DNA of 64,000 bases from an uncultured Collinsella sp. (GCA_958439425.1 CAUBVH010000009.1:1-64000), one strand, 5' to 3'. Positions 41,875 to 51,807 are shown, counted from the stretch's first letter. Translations and numbers: made by a program. The notes: generated from the letters alone by a model not told the origin.

Positions 41875-43059
41875 ATGGTTCAACCGAAAATCCAGGGAAA
41901 TCACCGAGCATATCCAAAGGAGCTGGCGATATATGTCGAGCGTATCCTATTGGAGGAAACTGATGCTGGGCTTGGCAAAGGGTTGAGCGTTTCTGACATA
42001 ATGGCGGAGCTTAAAGCCCGTTATGGCTATGAAGTTAAGCGCGACACAGTGCAGGGCGTATTGAACGCACTTGTTGATTCTGGATCAAAAAAGCCTTCGC
42101 TCTGCAATAATGCGGGCGCCAGTCCGTTAACCGAGATGAATAGTATCGATCTCGACAACAGTTGTCTGAATCCGTTCTACACGGTGATTGCAAGTCGATT
42201 GGCTTGTAAGGGCGAGCGGCTGACGAATGGCGATGGGGAATCTGCACCTAAAAATGCGAAGCGCCTGTACAGCATAGAGCGTCAAATTGATAGTGCGCAA
42301 ATTGAGCATCTGTGCCGTCTCATTGAAGCCTCTACGGGCGTGGGTGGAGCCGACGTACTTGAGCATGCAGTTCTTCGCCTACTGTGCGGCGAAGAAAGAC
42401 GGCAGATCGAAGATCGTTTGGCTCAAGAAAATGCTCTGCTCAAAAGCGGCAGAATTGCAAATATGGAAGCAACGCTTGCAAATTTGAAGTTATTGGAAAA
42501 GGCCATTAGCCAAAGGCAGAGAGTCCGCTTTCGAACTTCTGATAAGGGGCGATTGCATAGTCATACGCCATATCATCTATGTATGCACGATGGCTACTAC
42601 TACCTGTTTGTGGGCCACAAGGGTGCCGCGAGGTCTTTTGACGCAATTCGAGTTGATAGCCTGCGGGATATAACCATTGCTGGACCATCGGACGATGCAA
42701 AAGGTCATTTTGAGGCGATGGCCGAAGAAGCAAAAAGGTTCTCTTGTGCTGGCGTGAACAGGATGTTTAGTGACGACATCGTTACGGTTCACGTAAGGTG
42801 TCATAACCAAGCAAAGGAGAAGTATCTTTTAGCCGAATTTGCCGGAAATGATGGGTTTCGGCGCGAGACACAGGACGGGCATCCAAATCCAGAGTATTCG
42901 TTTATGGCGTCGTATGATGGCATGAAAACATGGGCAATGAAGTGGCTCGATGTGTTTGAGATACTTCAACCAAAGAAATTGCGCGATGACGTTGTGGACA
43001 TTATTGGACATAAATGTATCTATGTGAGTGCGAGGACTGATTCAAATGACCCCTGCTGA
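41875..43059 (+). CDS. WYL-domain transcriptional regulator
   Basis: A 394-residue regulator. The N-terminal part (LSVSDIMAELKARYGYEVKR, DTVQGVLNALVDSG) is a winged-helix-like DNA-binding domain. The central WYL module is seen in YHLCMHDGYYYLFVGHKG and SFDAIRVDSLRDITI, and the C-terminal WCX-type domain ends with WAMKWLDVFEILQPKKLRDD. WYL regulators bind ligands or nucleic acid and often control phage-defence operons. The ATG follows GGAGG at six bases. Its end overlaps the helicase gene start by 14 bases, so the two are co-expressed. Confidence 0.85.
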   Translation: MVQPKIQGNHRAYPKELAIYVERILLEETDAGLGKGLSVSDIMAELKARYGYEVKRDTVQGVLNALVDSGSKKPSLCNNAGASPLTEMNSIDLDNSCLNPFYTVIASRLACKGERLTNGDGESAPKNAKRLYSIERQIDSAQIEHLCRLIEASTGVGGADVLEHAVLRLLCGEERRQIEDRLAQENALLKSGRIANMEATLANLKLLEKAISQRQRVRFRTSDKGRLHSHTPYHLCMHDGYYYLFVGHKGAARSFDAIRVDSLRDITIAGPSDDAKGHFEAMAEEAKRFSCAGVNRMFSDDIVTVHVRCHNQAKEKYLLAEFAGNDGFRRETQDGHPNPEYSFMASYDGMKTWAMKWLDVFEILQPKKLRDDVVDIIGHKCIYVSARTDSNDPC

Positions 43060-46000
43060 GAAAAAGCAAGCAATTGGCGATGCGTTAGATTACTGGTATT
43101 TGCTTGATTTTTTGAGCCAAGGCGACCAACCCGAAGAGAAAAAGGACCCGCCTAGGCCCAGAAAAGGAATGCTTGATGACTGCTTTGTCCCTGAAGAGCG
43201 GGACGACCAGGAGCTAAGGACGCCTTCTGAAGAAGCGAGAGAGCGTACGGATAGTGTCACAAACGGCGAAAACTGGCCGATCTCAACGATTTATTGTCAC
43301 CTGGGCTCCGTTCCACGCGAAGCGGTCATGACTTATCTTGCAGAAAAACCGGGGAATGAAATCGAAAAAGAGGATGAGTGCATGACGGTTGCACTATTAG
43401 GTGTGAGTCCTGATGGTCAATTTGTCAGCTTCGAGTTGTCCTCCTTATTTTGGTGGTTGAAGAGGAACGTCGGGAATAGCCTAAATGCCATCGGTAGCTT
43501 TGAGAAAGAGCAGGACGATATTTGCAAGAAGCTCAATCAAGAACTCGTTGGAACAAAGCTGACATATGGTGTCATTAGGGGCATTGTCAATAGTTGCGTC
43601 CGGCCAATGATTAAGGGGATAGCCAGCTGCCTTCCCGACGGTGACGGGGCTAAACGTATCAGCGAGTGGTGTTCAAGGCTGCTTGTCGAATATAGAGCAA
43701 TGAAGCCAAAGGACAGCGGGGACGATGCGTGTCCAACGTTCGACCAATCACTCTGTCACTCATTTTTCGCAAAAGACATTTCCATGATAAATGAGCTGTG
43801 CAACAAGTCAGGGTCTTTCGACGATCTTCGTGAGGGATCGCTGTCTCTTGTCGCCGCATACCTTGAAGGTGGCTTGAGGAATGAATCTGCCTGCGGAGAG
43901 ATCGATCTTCTGGACGGCGAAGACGATGAAGATCTGGCTGATCGTGCAGACTTCTTTTCTGAAGTGTTGGGAGCCGGCGCTACACCTATCGGTCGCTGGC
44001 CGAGTAAATACTCCTTGAGTTTGATGCAACAAGTGGCGGTAAATCTCGCGGTTGGTCGTGGCGGTTCGACACGCAAATACCCGGCAAACGACGTTATGTC
44101 GGTTAACGGTCCTCCGGGCACGGGAAAAACAACCCTGCTCAAGGATATCGTTGCGGCTAACGTTGTCGAAAAAGCCCGTCTGCTGTGCGAATATGACAAG
44201 CCCGATGACGCCTTCGAAGAGGTAGAACTTAGCAAACGGTATCTCAAGTACGCCAAGAATCCTTATCGCTTCAAAGAGGGCAGAACGGGAGATGCGATAA
44301 AAAGTCTCAGCATCTTGGTCTGCTCGACAAACAATGCAGCAGTTGAGAACATCGCCAAAGAGCTTCCTGATGGGAAGGCCTTTTTGGAGGGTATTGACGA
44401 ATCTGAGAAAAAGGAGTTTCTAGAGTCAGATTTGTCCAACATTGTTTGGGGAAAGAAAAACGAGCAGAAACCGGTGGATGATCTCTATTTCTCTTCGGCG
44501 CTCGTTGACAATAAAGGCAATCTTCGCGACCCTACGCATCCTGGGCTTATGGTTGCGGCATGTCTGGGAAACCGTAGGAATATTAATAACTTCAGAGATT
44601 GCGAGCTTTCTTCGCTGCAGTTTAACGGCGGGCTGGGAAAGGGCGGACGGTTTTCTGAGGCGAAGAAGCTGTTTCTTGCTCAATACAAAAAGATAACCGA
44701 TCGATTTAACAGAATGGAGGAGCAAGCAGCCGGGGAGCGCGAACTTCTGAACCGCAAGAAGCATTTGTCCCAATTGAATTGTAGGTGTCAAAAGGACGAG
44801 CGAGAGATAGTTGAAGAACTGACAACCGAAACGGTATGTCTGTCTCGTCCTTTTGAAGGCAGTTCCGCAGGTGATGTCCGGAAATATCTTGATGACATTG
44901 CGAAGGATACTGCTGATTATGAGGCGAGAAGGAATAGGCTTGAAGCAGAATTGCGCGATGCGGAAGAAAAGGCCAGTGGGCTGATCGGGAGCATCTTCAA
45001 TAGGGGCCGTTTGTCCGATAGCCGCGAGAAGCTCGATTCCTTTATGCTGCAAACCGCACCGGACCAGAGGCTTGTTGCGCTGCGTACGAAATTCGAGAAC
45101 AAATACGAAAAACTAGAGAATGAAAAGAAGGAACTATCCTCTTTGTGGGTGAAGATCCAAGGTCAAAAGCGCAACAGAGTTGATGGTGCTGAATCTGTTG
45201 AGACGATTAATGGGCATTTTGTCGAGTGCATCTCAAAGGGGGATAGCGAAAGCCGAAAAAAGACTCATCTATATAATCCATCCGATGACCCTGACCTAAA
45301 AAAGGACCGCAACCTGCTATTTCTCTATGCATTGCAGGTGACACGCGAGTTCATCCTTGAATCAAAATGTATGCGGAATAACATTGCGCTTCTACGAACA
45401 TACTGGGGAGCCAAAGACAAGGGCGTCGATTCTGGTAAAAAGGAGTTAATAGAGTTCACGCAAGCCGATAGAAGGAGTATGGCCCCTGCGCTCTTTCAGA
45501 CGCTCAGTTTGCTTACCCCAGTGATTTCTTCCACGTTTGCGTCGATTGGCCGCATGTTTGAGGACATTCAGATTGGGAAAGACCCTTTATTTGGCCTGCT
45601 GATAATAGATGAGGCGGGACAGGCGGTGCCGTATGCTGCTTTGGGCGCCCTTGCTCGCAGTCGACGTGCAATGATTGTCGGTGACCCCTCTCAGATTGAG
45701 CCTGTGATCACAGGGGATGTTAAGGAGCTCCGCGCTGTCCTCGGTAAAAAAGTATTACTACCTTATAAGGGGGATATGGCTTCGGTCCAGCGACTTGCCG
45801 ACGCCGTTAACCCCTATGGCCACCTGCGCAGCAACGGCGAGGATGATCAATGGATTGGCTGCCCGCTTGTGGTTCACCGTCGCTGCATATCACCCATGTT
45901 CGATATTTCAAATGAGATCTCGTATCAGGGCTCCATGCTTAACGAGACGGCTAGCCCAAAAAAGGATCTCGCTGACAGCTTTTATCTAAAGTCCTCACAG

Positions 46001-47671
46001 TGGATCAATGTTACGGGATTTGAACGTGGCAATCGCGATCATTATGTTGATGCCCAGGGCGATAGAGTGTTCGAGATTGTCAAGGACGCTTTTGATAAGG
46101 CCGTAGCTACGGCTGAGAAAAAAGCTTGCGAATCGGGCAAGTCCGAGGGAATTGTTATTCCAAGTCTCTATATTATTTCTCCGTTTAAAACCGTTGTCAG
46201 GGGGCTTCAGGACCGGCTGTTAAGTGCTAGGACTGAAGTGGCTGACAAAGATGCATGGCAATATTTCGCAAAGCATAATATTGGTACGGTTCATACGTTC
46301 CAAGGTAAAGAAGCCCATCAAGTGGTATTTGTCTTGGGGTGTGATACAAGGCGCAGTTGTGAGGGCGCAATCAAGTTTGTAAACCCAAATATCGTGAATG
46401 TTGCGGCAAGCCGAGCCAAGTATCGCCTCTACGTAATTGCCGACTATGCAGCGTGGAAGATTAACGAGAACGTTGCAACGATGAAGCGCATTCTCGATAC
46501 GGCATGGGTTGTGCATTGGGAAAATTACCAGAAAACCGGCGCTATTGAGGAACTCAATGCAGCCAAGGATATGCTGCCGCGAGGAGAATCTCTTCCAAGG
46601 GAGACAGCTGGCGCGGACGAGGAACATATCAATGAAGACGACAAGAAAGATGACAATAAAGATGTTTGGTGCCCTGATGTAAACACCGATTCCTATTTGG
46701 ACAACGTGGGCGAAGCGTTCAAAAGCTTTAATCTGGATGCAGAAGACTGTCGAATCATAGGCTTTTCTTCGCGCGAAGCTCTTCAAAGCGCATTCGCTGA
46801 TTGCGAGTGCGACCAAAATGGCAAAAATAGGGTGCTTGAGAATATCGAGCAGGGGCTTCTTCTGTGCAAGATATTTGGCATTGGCAGTGTTGGCACCGAT
46901 AGCGATTCAGATTGCGCATTTTGCCTGCTAATGTTCTGCCGTGCGGCGGAGAGATACTTGCGTTTGAAATTGCTGCCGACCTTGAAGGCCATTGCTCCCG
47001 ATTATGTTGTTGCAAGAAAGCCACTCAAGGAGCTTGAGGGCCTTAACCTCGGTCAATACAAAAGGTTAATTGAAAAAAAGAGTGAGCTACTGGCATCCTC
47101 TGTTCGAGTTGAAAATGCTGAATTGACGCAGGCGTCAAAGGGGGACTGGTGGAGGACACTCGGCGAAACACTGGGTCGATTTACTGAATTTCGTAATAGC
47201 GCCTGTCACACCGACCGAAAAGAGATGGTTAGCGCGGGCGAGGTCTGGCTGGCGCTTCGATGCCTTTTCGTTGCTTTTCAGCTTGATGAATCTGGTCATA
47301 AGAGTGTGGAAATCATGCGAGAGGGTATTGCTTACGAAGCGGCTTTTGCGGGGGCCGAGCGTTTGCCGGTCTGTTACTCAATGGATCAGGCAAGCGCTAA
47401 GGGCTATGCCTCGATTTCGAAAATACTGAGAGAGGGTGGCTCAGGGATTAGGGCTGAAGATGCCAACACTATTCTGATGGAACAAGGGTATCTGCGACTT
47501 TTCGATGAAGGCGAAGAGAGCGTACAACAATGCAAAGTTCCGTCCGCTAAAGGCTTGGGGCTGGGCGCAGTCTTTGTGTGCGGAGAAAAGAACGGCGACG
47601 TATTCTACTACGCGCAGTATCCCCTGGCGAAAGCCAAAGAGATATGCGACCTATTTGAATCTAAGTCGTAA
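43046..47671 (+). CDS. UPF1-like SF1 helicase with C-terminal HEPN motif
   Basis: A 1541-residue protein. Helicase motifs in order: Walker A NGPPGTGKTTLLKDI (about 351-365), a long coiled-coil-bearing insertion (about 570-800), Walker B LLIIDEAGQAVPYAALG (about 851), GDPSQIEPV, TVHTFQGKEAHQVVFV (about 1081) and VNVAASRAKYRLYV (about 1118). This is the UPF1/DNA2/NAM7 SF1B pattern. The C-terminal 250 residues are helical and contain RFTEFRNSACHTDRK, an R-x4-H HEPN ribonuclease motif (R1383, H1388). The ATG overlaps the WYL gene; a GTG six codons earlier is possible. Together they look like an RNA- or DNA-targeting abortive defence operon. Low GC. Confidence 0.85.
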   Translation: MTPAEKKQAIGDALDYWYLLDFLSQGDQPEEKKDPPRPRKGMLDDCFVPEERDDQELRTPSEEARERTDSVTNGENWPISTIYCHLGSVPREAVMTYLAEKPGNEIEKEDECMTVALLGVSPDGQFVSFELSSLFWWLKRNVGNSLNAIGSFEKEQDDICKKLNQELVGTKLTYGVIRGIVNSCVRPMIKGIASCLPDGDGAKRISEWCSRLLVEYRAMKPKDSGDDACPTFDQSLCHSFFAKDISMINELCNKSGSFDDLREGSLSLVAAYLEGGLRNESACGEIDLLDGEDDEDLADRADFFSEVLGAGATPIGRWPSKYSLSLMQQVAVNLAVGRGGSTRKYPANDVMSVNGPPGTGKTTLLKDIVAANVVEKARLLCEYDKPDDAFEEVELSKRYLKYAKNPYRFKEGRTGDAIKSLSILVCSTNNAAVENIAKELPDGKAFLEGIDESEKKEFLESDLSNIVWGKKNEQKPVDDLYFSSALVDNKGNLRDPTHPGLMVAACLGNRRNINNFRDCELSSLQFNGGLGKGGRFSEAKKLFLAQYKKITDRFNRMEEQAAGERELLNRKKHLSQLNCRCQKDEREIVEELTTETVCLSRPFEGSSAGDVRKYLDDIAKDTADYEARRNRLEAELRDAEEKASGLIGSIFNRGRLSDSREKLDSFMLQTAPDQRLVALRTKFENKYEKLENEKKELSSLWVKIQGQKRNRVDGAESVETINGHFVECISKGDSESRKKTHLYNPSDDPDLKKDRNLLFLYALQVTREFILESKCMRNNIALLRTYWGAKDKGVDSGKKELIEFTQADRRSMAPALFQTLSLLTPVISSTFASIGRMFEDIQIGKDPLFGLLIIDEAGQAVPYAALGALARSRRAMIVGDPSQIEPVITGDVKELRAVLGKKVLLPYKGDMASVQRLADAVNPYGHLRSNGEDDQWIGCPLVVHRRCISPMFDISNEISYQGSMLNETASPKKDLADSFYLKSSQWINVTGFERGNRDHYVDAQGDRVFEIVKDAFDKAVATAEKKACESGKSEGIVIPSLYIISPFKTVVRGLQDRLLSARTEVADKDAWQYFAKHNIGTVHTFQGKEAHQVVFVLGCDTRRSCEGAIKFVNPNIVNVAASRAKYRLYVIADYAAWKINENVATMKRILDTAWVVHWENYQKTGAIEELNAAKDMLPRGESLPRETAGADEEHINEDDKKDDNKDVWCPDVNTDSYLDNVGEAFKSFNLDAEDCRIIGFSSREALQSAFADCECDQNGKNRVLENIEQGLLLCKIFGIGSVGTDSDSDCAFCLLMFCRAAERYLRLKLLPTLKAIAPDYVVARKPLKELEGLNLGQYKRLIEKKSELLASSVRVENAELTQASKGDWWRTLGETLGRFTEFRNSACHTDRKEMVSAGEVWLALRCLFVAFQLDESGHKSVEIMREGIAYEAAFAGAERLPVCYSMDQASAKGYASISKILREGGSGIRAEDANTILMEQGYLRLFDEGEESVQQCKVPSAKGLGLGAVFVCGEKNGDVFYYAQYPLAKAKEICDLFESKS

Positions 47672-47703
47672 TTTGGCCCAAGGCTAAGTGCGCTTTATGG
47701 TTT

Positions 47704-47750
47704 AACCCGCAATCTACCGCTATATAGCGGTAGATTGCGGGTTGCTTTTT
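47704..47750 (+). terminator. Strong terminator after the helicase-HEPN gene
   Basis: Perfect 17-base arms (47704-47720 and 47727-47743) around TATATA, followed by GCTTTTT. It closes the WYL-helicase operon and coincides with the return to higher GC. Confidence 0.92.
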
Positions 47751-47801
47751 ATCTCTTTTCACTATTCTGCAGGTGTCAGTTGTTCGAAGGGAGATTCAAA
47801 G

Positions 47802-48107
47802 ATGCTTGAGTCCGATTGTATTTATATTTGCGACGAGTCGAGTGAGGCGGATCTCACGTGCACGCTTTTGCAGATGAGGCAGATAGTTGACGAGGCAATT
47901 GATCTTGCCTATGAGCTCGAGGACTCCTCTGTTGCTTACAAGGGAGTTGTTGACGGCTTGTTGGCCACGTGGGAGTCGTTGTGCTACCGCAATGCCGCTG
48001 TCCATGAGCTTATTCAATCTGTTCTGCTTGAGCGTAATGAGATCCTGCGATTTGATGAATTACAGATGCGTAATGATGAAGTACCCGAGCGGCCAATATG
48101 CCGATAG
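47802..48107 (+). CDS. Small acidic helical protein, unknown
   Basis: A 101-residue acidic protein (MLESDCIYICDESSEADLTC). After a short N-terminal segment it is almost entirely predicted helix (LQMRQIVDEAIDLAYELED; AAVHELIQSVLLERNEILRF). Translation starts after AAGGGAG. I do not recognise it; the size and helical acidic character resemble antitoxins or small adaptors. It lies between the low-GC cassette and the membrane protein at 48210. Confidence 0.55.
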   Translation: MLESDCIYICDESSEADLTCTLLQMRQIVDEAIDLAYELEDSSVAYKGVVDGLLATWESLCYRNAAVHELIQSVLLERNEILRFDELQMRNDEVPERPICR

Positions 48108-48209
48108 CAACGTTTGTTTGTCTCTGAGGGCAACAGTCTTGTTCAATCCCTCGAAGACAGTGTTTTCTTACATTAGCTTGCGAACGTAGCCTTCTTTGAA
48201 AGGAAGATC

Positions 48210-49034
48210 ATGAACACTTCTATCCAAATTTCGGCCAGCACCGTTGAAGCTTCACCCCGCACCGCCAAGGGCGAGGTCGTCAAGCTCGTGCAGGGCGCAC
48301 CGCTTATTGTCGTTGCTGCGGTTGCCGTTGCCGGCATCGCCTCCGTCGCCGCTCCGTTTTGTGTTTGGAAGGGCGAGGTCGCGCTGTTTCTGAACGAGTC
48401 GTTCCACACCAACTGCTCAGTTTCTGCGATCGCGGAGTACGCGTCAGCGGCACCCGGGTCCGATTGGGCGTCGCTGCTCGTGGCCGTGCTCATCGCGGCC
48501 TACCCTGCCTACCATGCCGTCTGGCGCGTTCGCGAGGGGTTTGGGCTCAGCTGCAAAGCTCCGGTGTTCAGCAGGCGCGTGTCGCGCTCTCTTGCCGCGG
48601 TAAGCGCCTGCCTGCTGCTGGCGATGCTGTTCATGGGCTATGGAACGAGTTGGCTCATCAACGGCAGCGCGATGGGTGACCAGAACCTTGTTGAGTCGGG
48701 GCACAATGTATGGACCGTTTCCATCATGATCATGCTGGGCTGCGCCCTGATGTGCCTGTTCAAGTGGTTCCTTGCCAAGGGCCCTGGCCGTAATTTCGGC
48801 AGCGGCTTTGCCGTCGAGCTTGTCCGCCTTGCCGACGTCCTGCTGAAGCGCGCGAGCTCGAACCTGGTGTTGTGCTACGTGGCCGAGCTGCTTGCCTGCC
48901 TGCTGGCGCTGGCCTTCATTGCCGTGGCCTATGTCGTCGCGAGCGTGGCCATCGCGCTTGCGTTCGCGGCCGTAGCCTTGGTGGTGTGCCTTGCCGGGAT
49001 TCCCATTATCCTTGCTGCCTCGTGGCGCAGGTAG
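48210..49034 (+). CDS. Multi-pass membrane protein, unknown
   Basis: A 274-residue protein with five or six membrane segments: about 28-50 (APLIVVAAVAVAGIASVAAP), 86-105 (WASLLVAVLIAAYPAYHAVW), 128-147, 168-190 (VWTVSIMIMLGCALMCLFKW) and a long pair at 220-268. No transporter or enzyme motif is visible. Between the third and fourth segments is a short polar external loop (INGSAMGDQNLVESGHN). A similarly built protein is at 51808. Both end with a hydrophobic stretch and a terminal Arg. GGAAG precedes the ATG. Confidence 0.65.
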   Translation: MNTSIQISASTVEASPRTAKGEVVKLVQGAPLIVVAAVAVAGIASVAAPFCVWKGEVALFLNESFHTNCSVSAIAEYASAAPGSDWASLLVAVLIAAYPAYHAVWRVREGFGLSCKAPVFSRRVSRSLAAVSACLLLAMLFMGYGTSWLINGSAMGDQNLVESGHNVWTVSIMIMLGCALMCLFKWFLAKGPGRNFGSGFAVELVRLADVLLKRASSNLVLCYVAELLACLLALAFIAVAYVVASVAIALAFAAVALVVCLAGIPIILAASWRR

Positions 49035-49062
49035 CGGGGCGATCATGCGAGTTCTTATCGCA

Positions 49063-49103
49063 GCGTGAGAAGAACTTGCAGAAATCGCAAGTTCTTTTCA
49101 CGC
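49063..49103 (+). terminator. Hairpin after the membrane protein gene
   Basis: GCGTGAGAAGAACTTGC (49063-49079) pairs with 49087-49103 apart from one G-T. The arm sequence GAGAAxAACTTGCAGA partly recurs once more at about 49106-49120. No T-run. Confidence 0.5.
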
Positions 49104-49205
49104 GATGAGAAAAACTTGCAGATTGGCGCGAGGACGACGTCCCTCCGCGCGAGCGCGGTTTCGATATTGGTCATTAATGTGTCCGAACGATTGATTGGAG
49201 ACAAA

Positions 49206-49823
49206 ATGTATCCGGACTATGAGTGCAACAACTACCCCATGAGCGTTACGGATGAGGATGGTCCGTTCCTGATCATGGAGGCGGAGCTGTCTGGCGATGT
49301 CGAGCTCAATGATGAGTTTAAGAAAGACGCCAGCTATAGATATTCGTGTGCGACTGTTTCTGCGGCGATTGATCTTTGCAAGTCAATGACGGACGGCGAT
49401 GCCGATCCTTGGTATGAAAGTTGGGAGAAGGCGGTTGAGCGTTATCCGCTCGAGAAATGCGAGGATGCGACAACGCTGTATTGGATTGAGCCGACCGATC
49501 CGCACAAGGCGCTGTGCGCCTTCCATCCCCATCCCGATCTTGAGCGGTACGTGGCTGAGGCAATTGGCGCCGTTGACACCTATCTGCTGGAGCGCGAGTA
49601 CTGTCCCTTTGCGGTCAGCCACTTAGATCTAAAGGATGTTGACGTCCTGCTCAGCGCCGCTTGGGGATTGGCTCGAGTCCTTAAAGATATTTGGGGAACT
49701 TGCGACCCTGATGTTATGGAAAAGATTGAGGATGCTACGTACGGTGCGCATATAACGGTTAGGGACCTGATCGCGGGCGAAGAGGCAGCCAAAGCCAGCG
49801 CAAAGTCCGATGACAATTTCTAG
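49206..49823 (+). CDS. Unknown acidic protein
   Basis: A 205-residue acidic soluble protein beginning MYPDYECNNYPMSVTDEDG; TTGGAGAC lies just upstream, and in-frame codons before that fall in the preceding hairpin. It is rich in Asp, Glu, Trp and Tyr (DGDADPWYESWEKAVERYPL; YWIEPTDPHKALCAFHPH). No motif that I know. The high acidity raises the possibility of a DNA-mimic or inhibitor, which is speculation only. It is convergent with the HsdM/S-like gene at 49895. Confidence 0.6.
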   Translation: MYPDYECNNYPMSVTDEDGPFLIMEAELSGDVELNDEFKKDASYRYSCATVSAAIDLCKSMTDGDADPWYESWEKAVERYPLEKCEDATTLYWIEPTDPHKALCAFHPHPDLERYVAEAIGAVDTYLLEREYCPFAVSHLDLKDVDVLLSAAWGLARVLKDIWGTCDPDVMEKIEDATYGAHITVRDLIAGEEAAKASAKSDDNF

Positions 49824-49894
49824 CCGCCGCGCTGAATGGCGCGCCTGATTGACAAGCCGTCGGAAAAGTCCGGACAGTCTGCCAATCTCGGTCG

Positions 49895-51538
49895 CTACAT
49901 CGTTCCCTTGCTCGCAGCGTAATGTTCCGCCTGCTTAAGGGCGTCCTCGTAGGCGCGCTGCTTTGCTTCGTACTCTAGCGCGTAGCGCTCCTGCTCCGCT
50001 CGCCCGGGAACAGGCACGGTCATGCTTCGCAGGTCCATTGGGGCAAGTTGCACAAGCGCGTCTCCGTGCGAGGTGTCCGCCAGTTTCTTCTGCCCCTCAT
50101 CGGACGACAGGTATGCCAGGACAAACTGGGCAAGCAGCTCGTCCTCAAAGGTAGCGCAGAACATGGCGTCGCAGGGGACAATGCTCTCAAACAAAAGACC
50201 GCGCTCCACGGGGCGCTCAGAACCGACAGAAAAGTGGCCTGGCGTGATGAGGGCAAGCTTGAATGGAGGCCCGACGCGTGATATGAGAAGGCTCGCCTCG
50301 CGGGCGTCGATCGGTTTGGCCTTCCGAAAATCTTCGTAGTCTACACGGCTTACATCGTAGATATCTGTATCGGGGACACGCTCAAGTACATCTTCTGCGG
50401 CAATGATTGCGCCATCATGAAGATGCTTTAGCGACAGGTAGTAGCAGTCGTGCTGTTGGTAACTGTCTGTCGGATCTGATTCGGGCAGTTTGGTTACAAC
50501 GCTGCGGGCGGTGCCGCGGTAGATTGGCGCTAGCGACCCAAGGGGGATGAACATTCTCTCGTCGAACGATCCGCTCTTTGTATTGGGTAATAGGGGATAG
50601 ATGCCGTTGCCCTGATCCTCGAGCCGATGCCAATAGACTGGATTCTTTTGATCGCCGTAGGCTCGGTCGACGGAATCGAGGAGCTGGTGCAGAATCTCAT
50701 CGGTCATTTGCTTGTCGTCAAAGCTCCTGCCGTCAAAAAGGAAATACGGATCATTGGGCTCGCCGTCGCCAATAAAGAGCAGCGCGCGACCCTCGGCCTT
50801 TTTGGCAATGGTGTTGGGAAGAAGCACAATGCTCTTTAGCAGGCCGAGGTCACAAAGAAGGCGACGTCCATCTACGGCTCGCGCCAGATTGAACAGACGG
50901 TCCGAAATCTGAATGACGGCCGTGGCATGGGACTGAGAGCAGGCAATGGATGCCGCAAGAAAGATGTAGTACCACTCAGTGACCGAAAGCAGATCGGGGA
51001 TGCCTGCGCTGCGTTGCAGCTGCTTCGAGCGCGTTCTGAGGAAATCCAGGACTCGCGCATTTGCCGCATCGATAGATGCCGGGAATTGGGATAGCGGTCG
51101 TAGCTCGGGGGGCCTGCAGTAAATGAGTGCTGATTCGTACGTGTGAGAGGCTGCGTCCTGCTCGTAGTCGTATAAAAAGATATTCTCCTCGATGGCAGTA
51201 AACGTCGACGTCGGGACTTTGACTCGGTTTTTGCAAACGCAAGCGGGCACATAATCCCATTCGTCGGTTGCTTCGTTGTAAACGCGGTCCTCAAACTCAA
51301 ACGAGGCGGCCGAAGGTCGCTTGAGGTCAATCCCCAAAACAGACCACGAGGGGCCATCGACGTGCTCGCTCGAAAACTCAAAATCGCGACAGCACAGTTC
51401 AATGAGCCTTTTCGTTCTCGACGAAGGCTGATATTTCTCGACCATATGAGACACAAGATCCGATAGATATCGGCTCATATATGGCTTGAGATCTTCGTTT
51501 AAGCGAAGAGTTGCAAATTCTGCTTTAGTTTTGAGCAT
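49895..51538 (-). CDS. HsdM/HsdS-like fusion lacking a methylase catalytic motif (copy 2)
   Basis: A 547-residue protein with the same plan as 32829-34265. The N-terminal half has a methylase-like core (LIELCCRDFEFSSEHVDG; SHATAVIQISDRLFNLARAV; LGLLKSIVLLPN, ALLFIGDGE) but no NPPY/F motif. The C-terminal half is HsdS-like: RMFIPLGSLAPIYRGTARS, HDCYYLSLKHLHDGAI, then LAQFVLAYLSSDEGQKKLAD and MTVPVPGRAEQERY, the usual end of a specificity half-subunit. The start is set at 51538 because AGGAGG lies six bases upstream; a longer frame exists. Minus strand, opposite to its neighbours. Probably a DNA-binding, non-catalytic protein. Confidence 0.65.
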   Translation of the reverse strand: MLKTKAEFATLRLNEDLKPYMSRYLSDLVSHMVEKYQPSSRTKRLIELCCRDFEFSSEHVDGPSWSVLGIDLKRPSAASFEFEDRVYNEATDEWDYVPACVCKNRVKVPTSTFTAIEENIFLYDYEQDAASHTYESALIYCRPPELRPLSQFPASIDAANARVLDFLRTRSKQLQRSAGIPDLLSVTEWYYIFLAASIACSQSHATAVIQISDRLFNLARAVDGRRLLCDLGLLKSIVLLPNTIAKKAEGRALLFIGDGEPNDPYFLFDGRSFDDKQMTDEILHQLLDSVDRAYGDQKNPVYWHRLEDQGNGIYPLLPNTKSGSFDERMFIPLGSLAPIYRGTARSVVTKLPESDPTDSYQQHDCYYLSLKHLHDGAIIAAEDVLERVPDTDIYDVSRVDYEDFRKAKPIDAREASLLISRVGPPFKLALITPGHFSVGSERPVERGLLFESIVPCDAMFCATFEDELLAQFVLAYLSSDEGQKKLADTSHGDALVQLAPMDLRSMTVPVPGRAEQERYALEYEAKQRAYEDALKQAEHYAASKGTM

Positions 51539-51807
51539 GCGCACCTCCTGCATATTCCCTATATTGCGCGGTTCGCTGACTGGCCCGTCGCGGCTCAATT
51601 GCCTTCAGTCTACAAGAAGAGCAGTTGCGGCGTTTTTCAGACGGGGCACTCAAATGAAAAAGAAAAAAATCGAATGGTGCGTATGAGGCCGTACGCATTG
51701 GGTAATATTTCGCTAGATACTAACACTAAGAGATTTGCATATCTCCTAGTTGTATCAAGCTACAGTGGATAAACCAACTAGTTGTTTCAGCAACGAAAGG
51801 ACAGCTA

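Noticed and set aside
43046..47671. Naming the helicase as a Mokosh component
   Set aside because: The helicase type fits, but no PLD nuclease domain or kinase partner is seen and the C-terminus looks HEPN-like.
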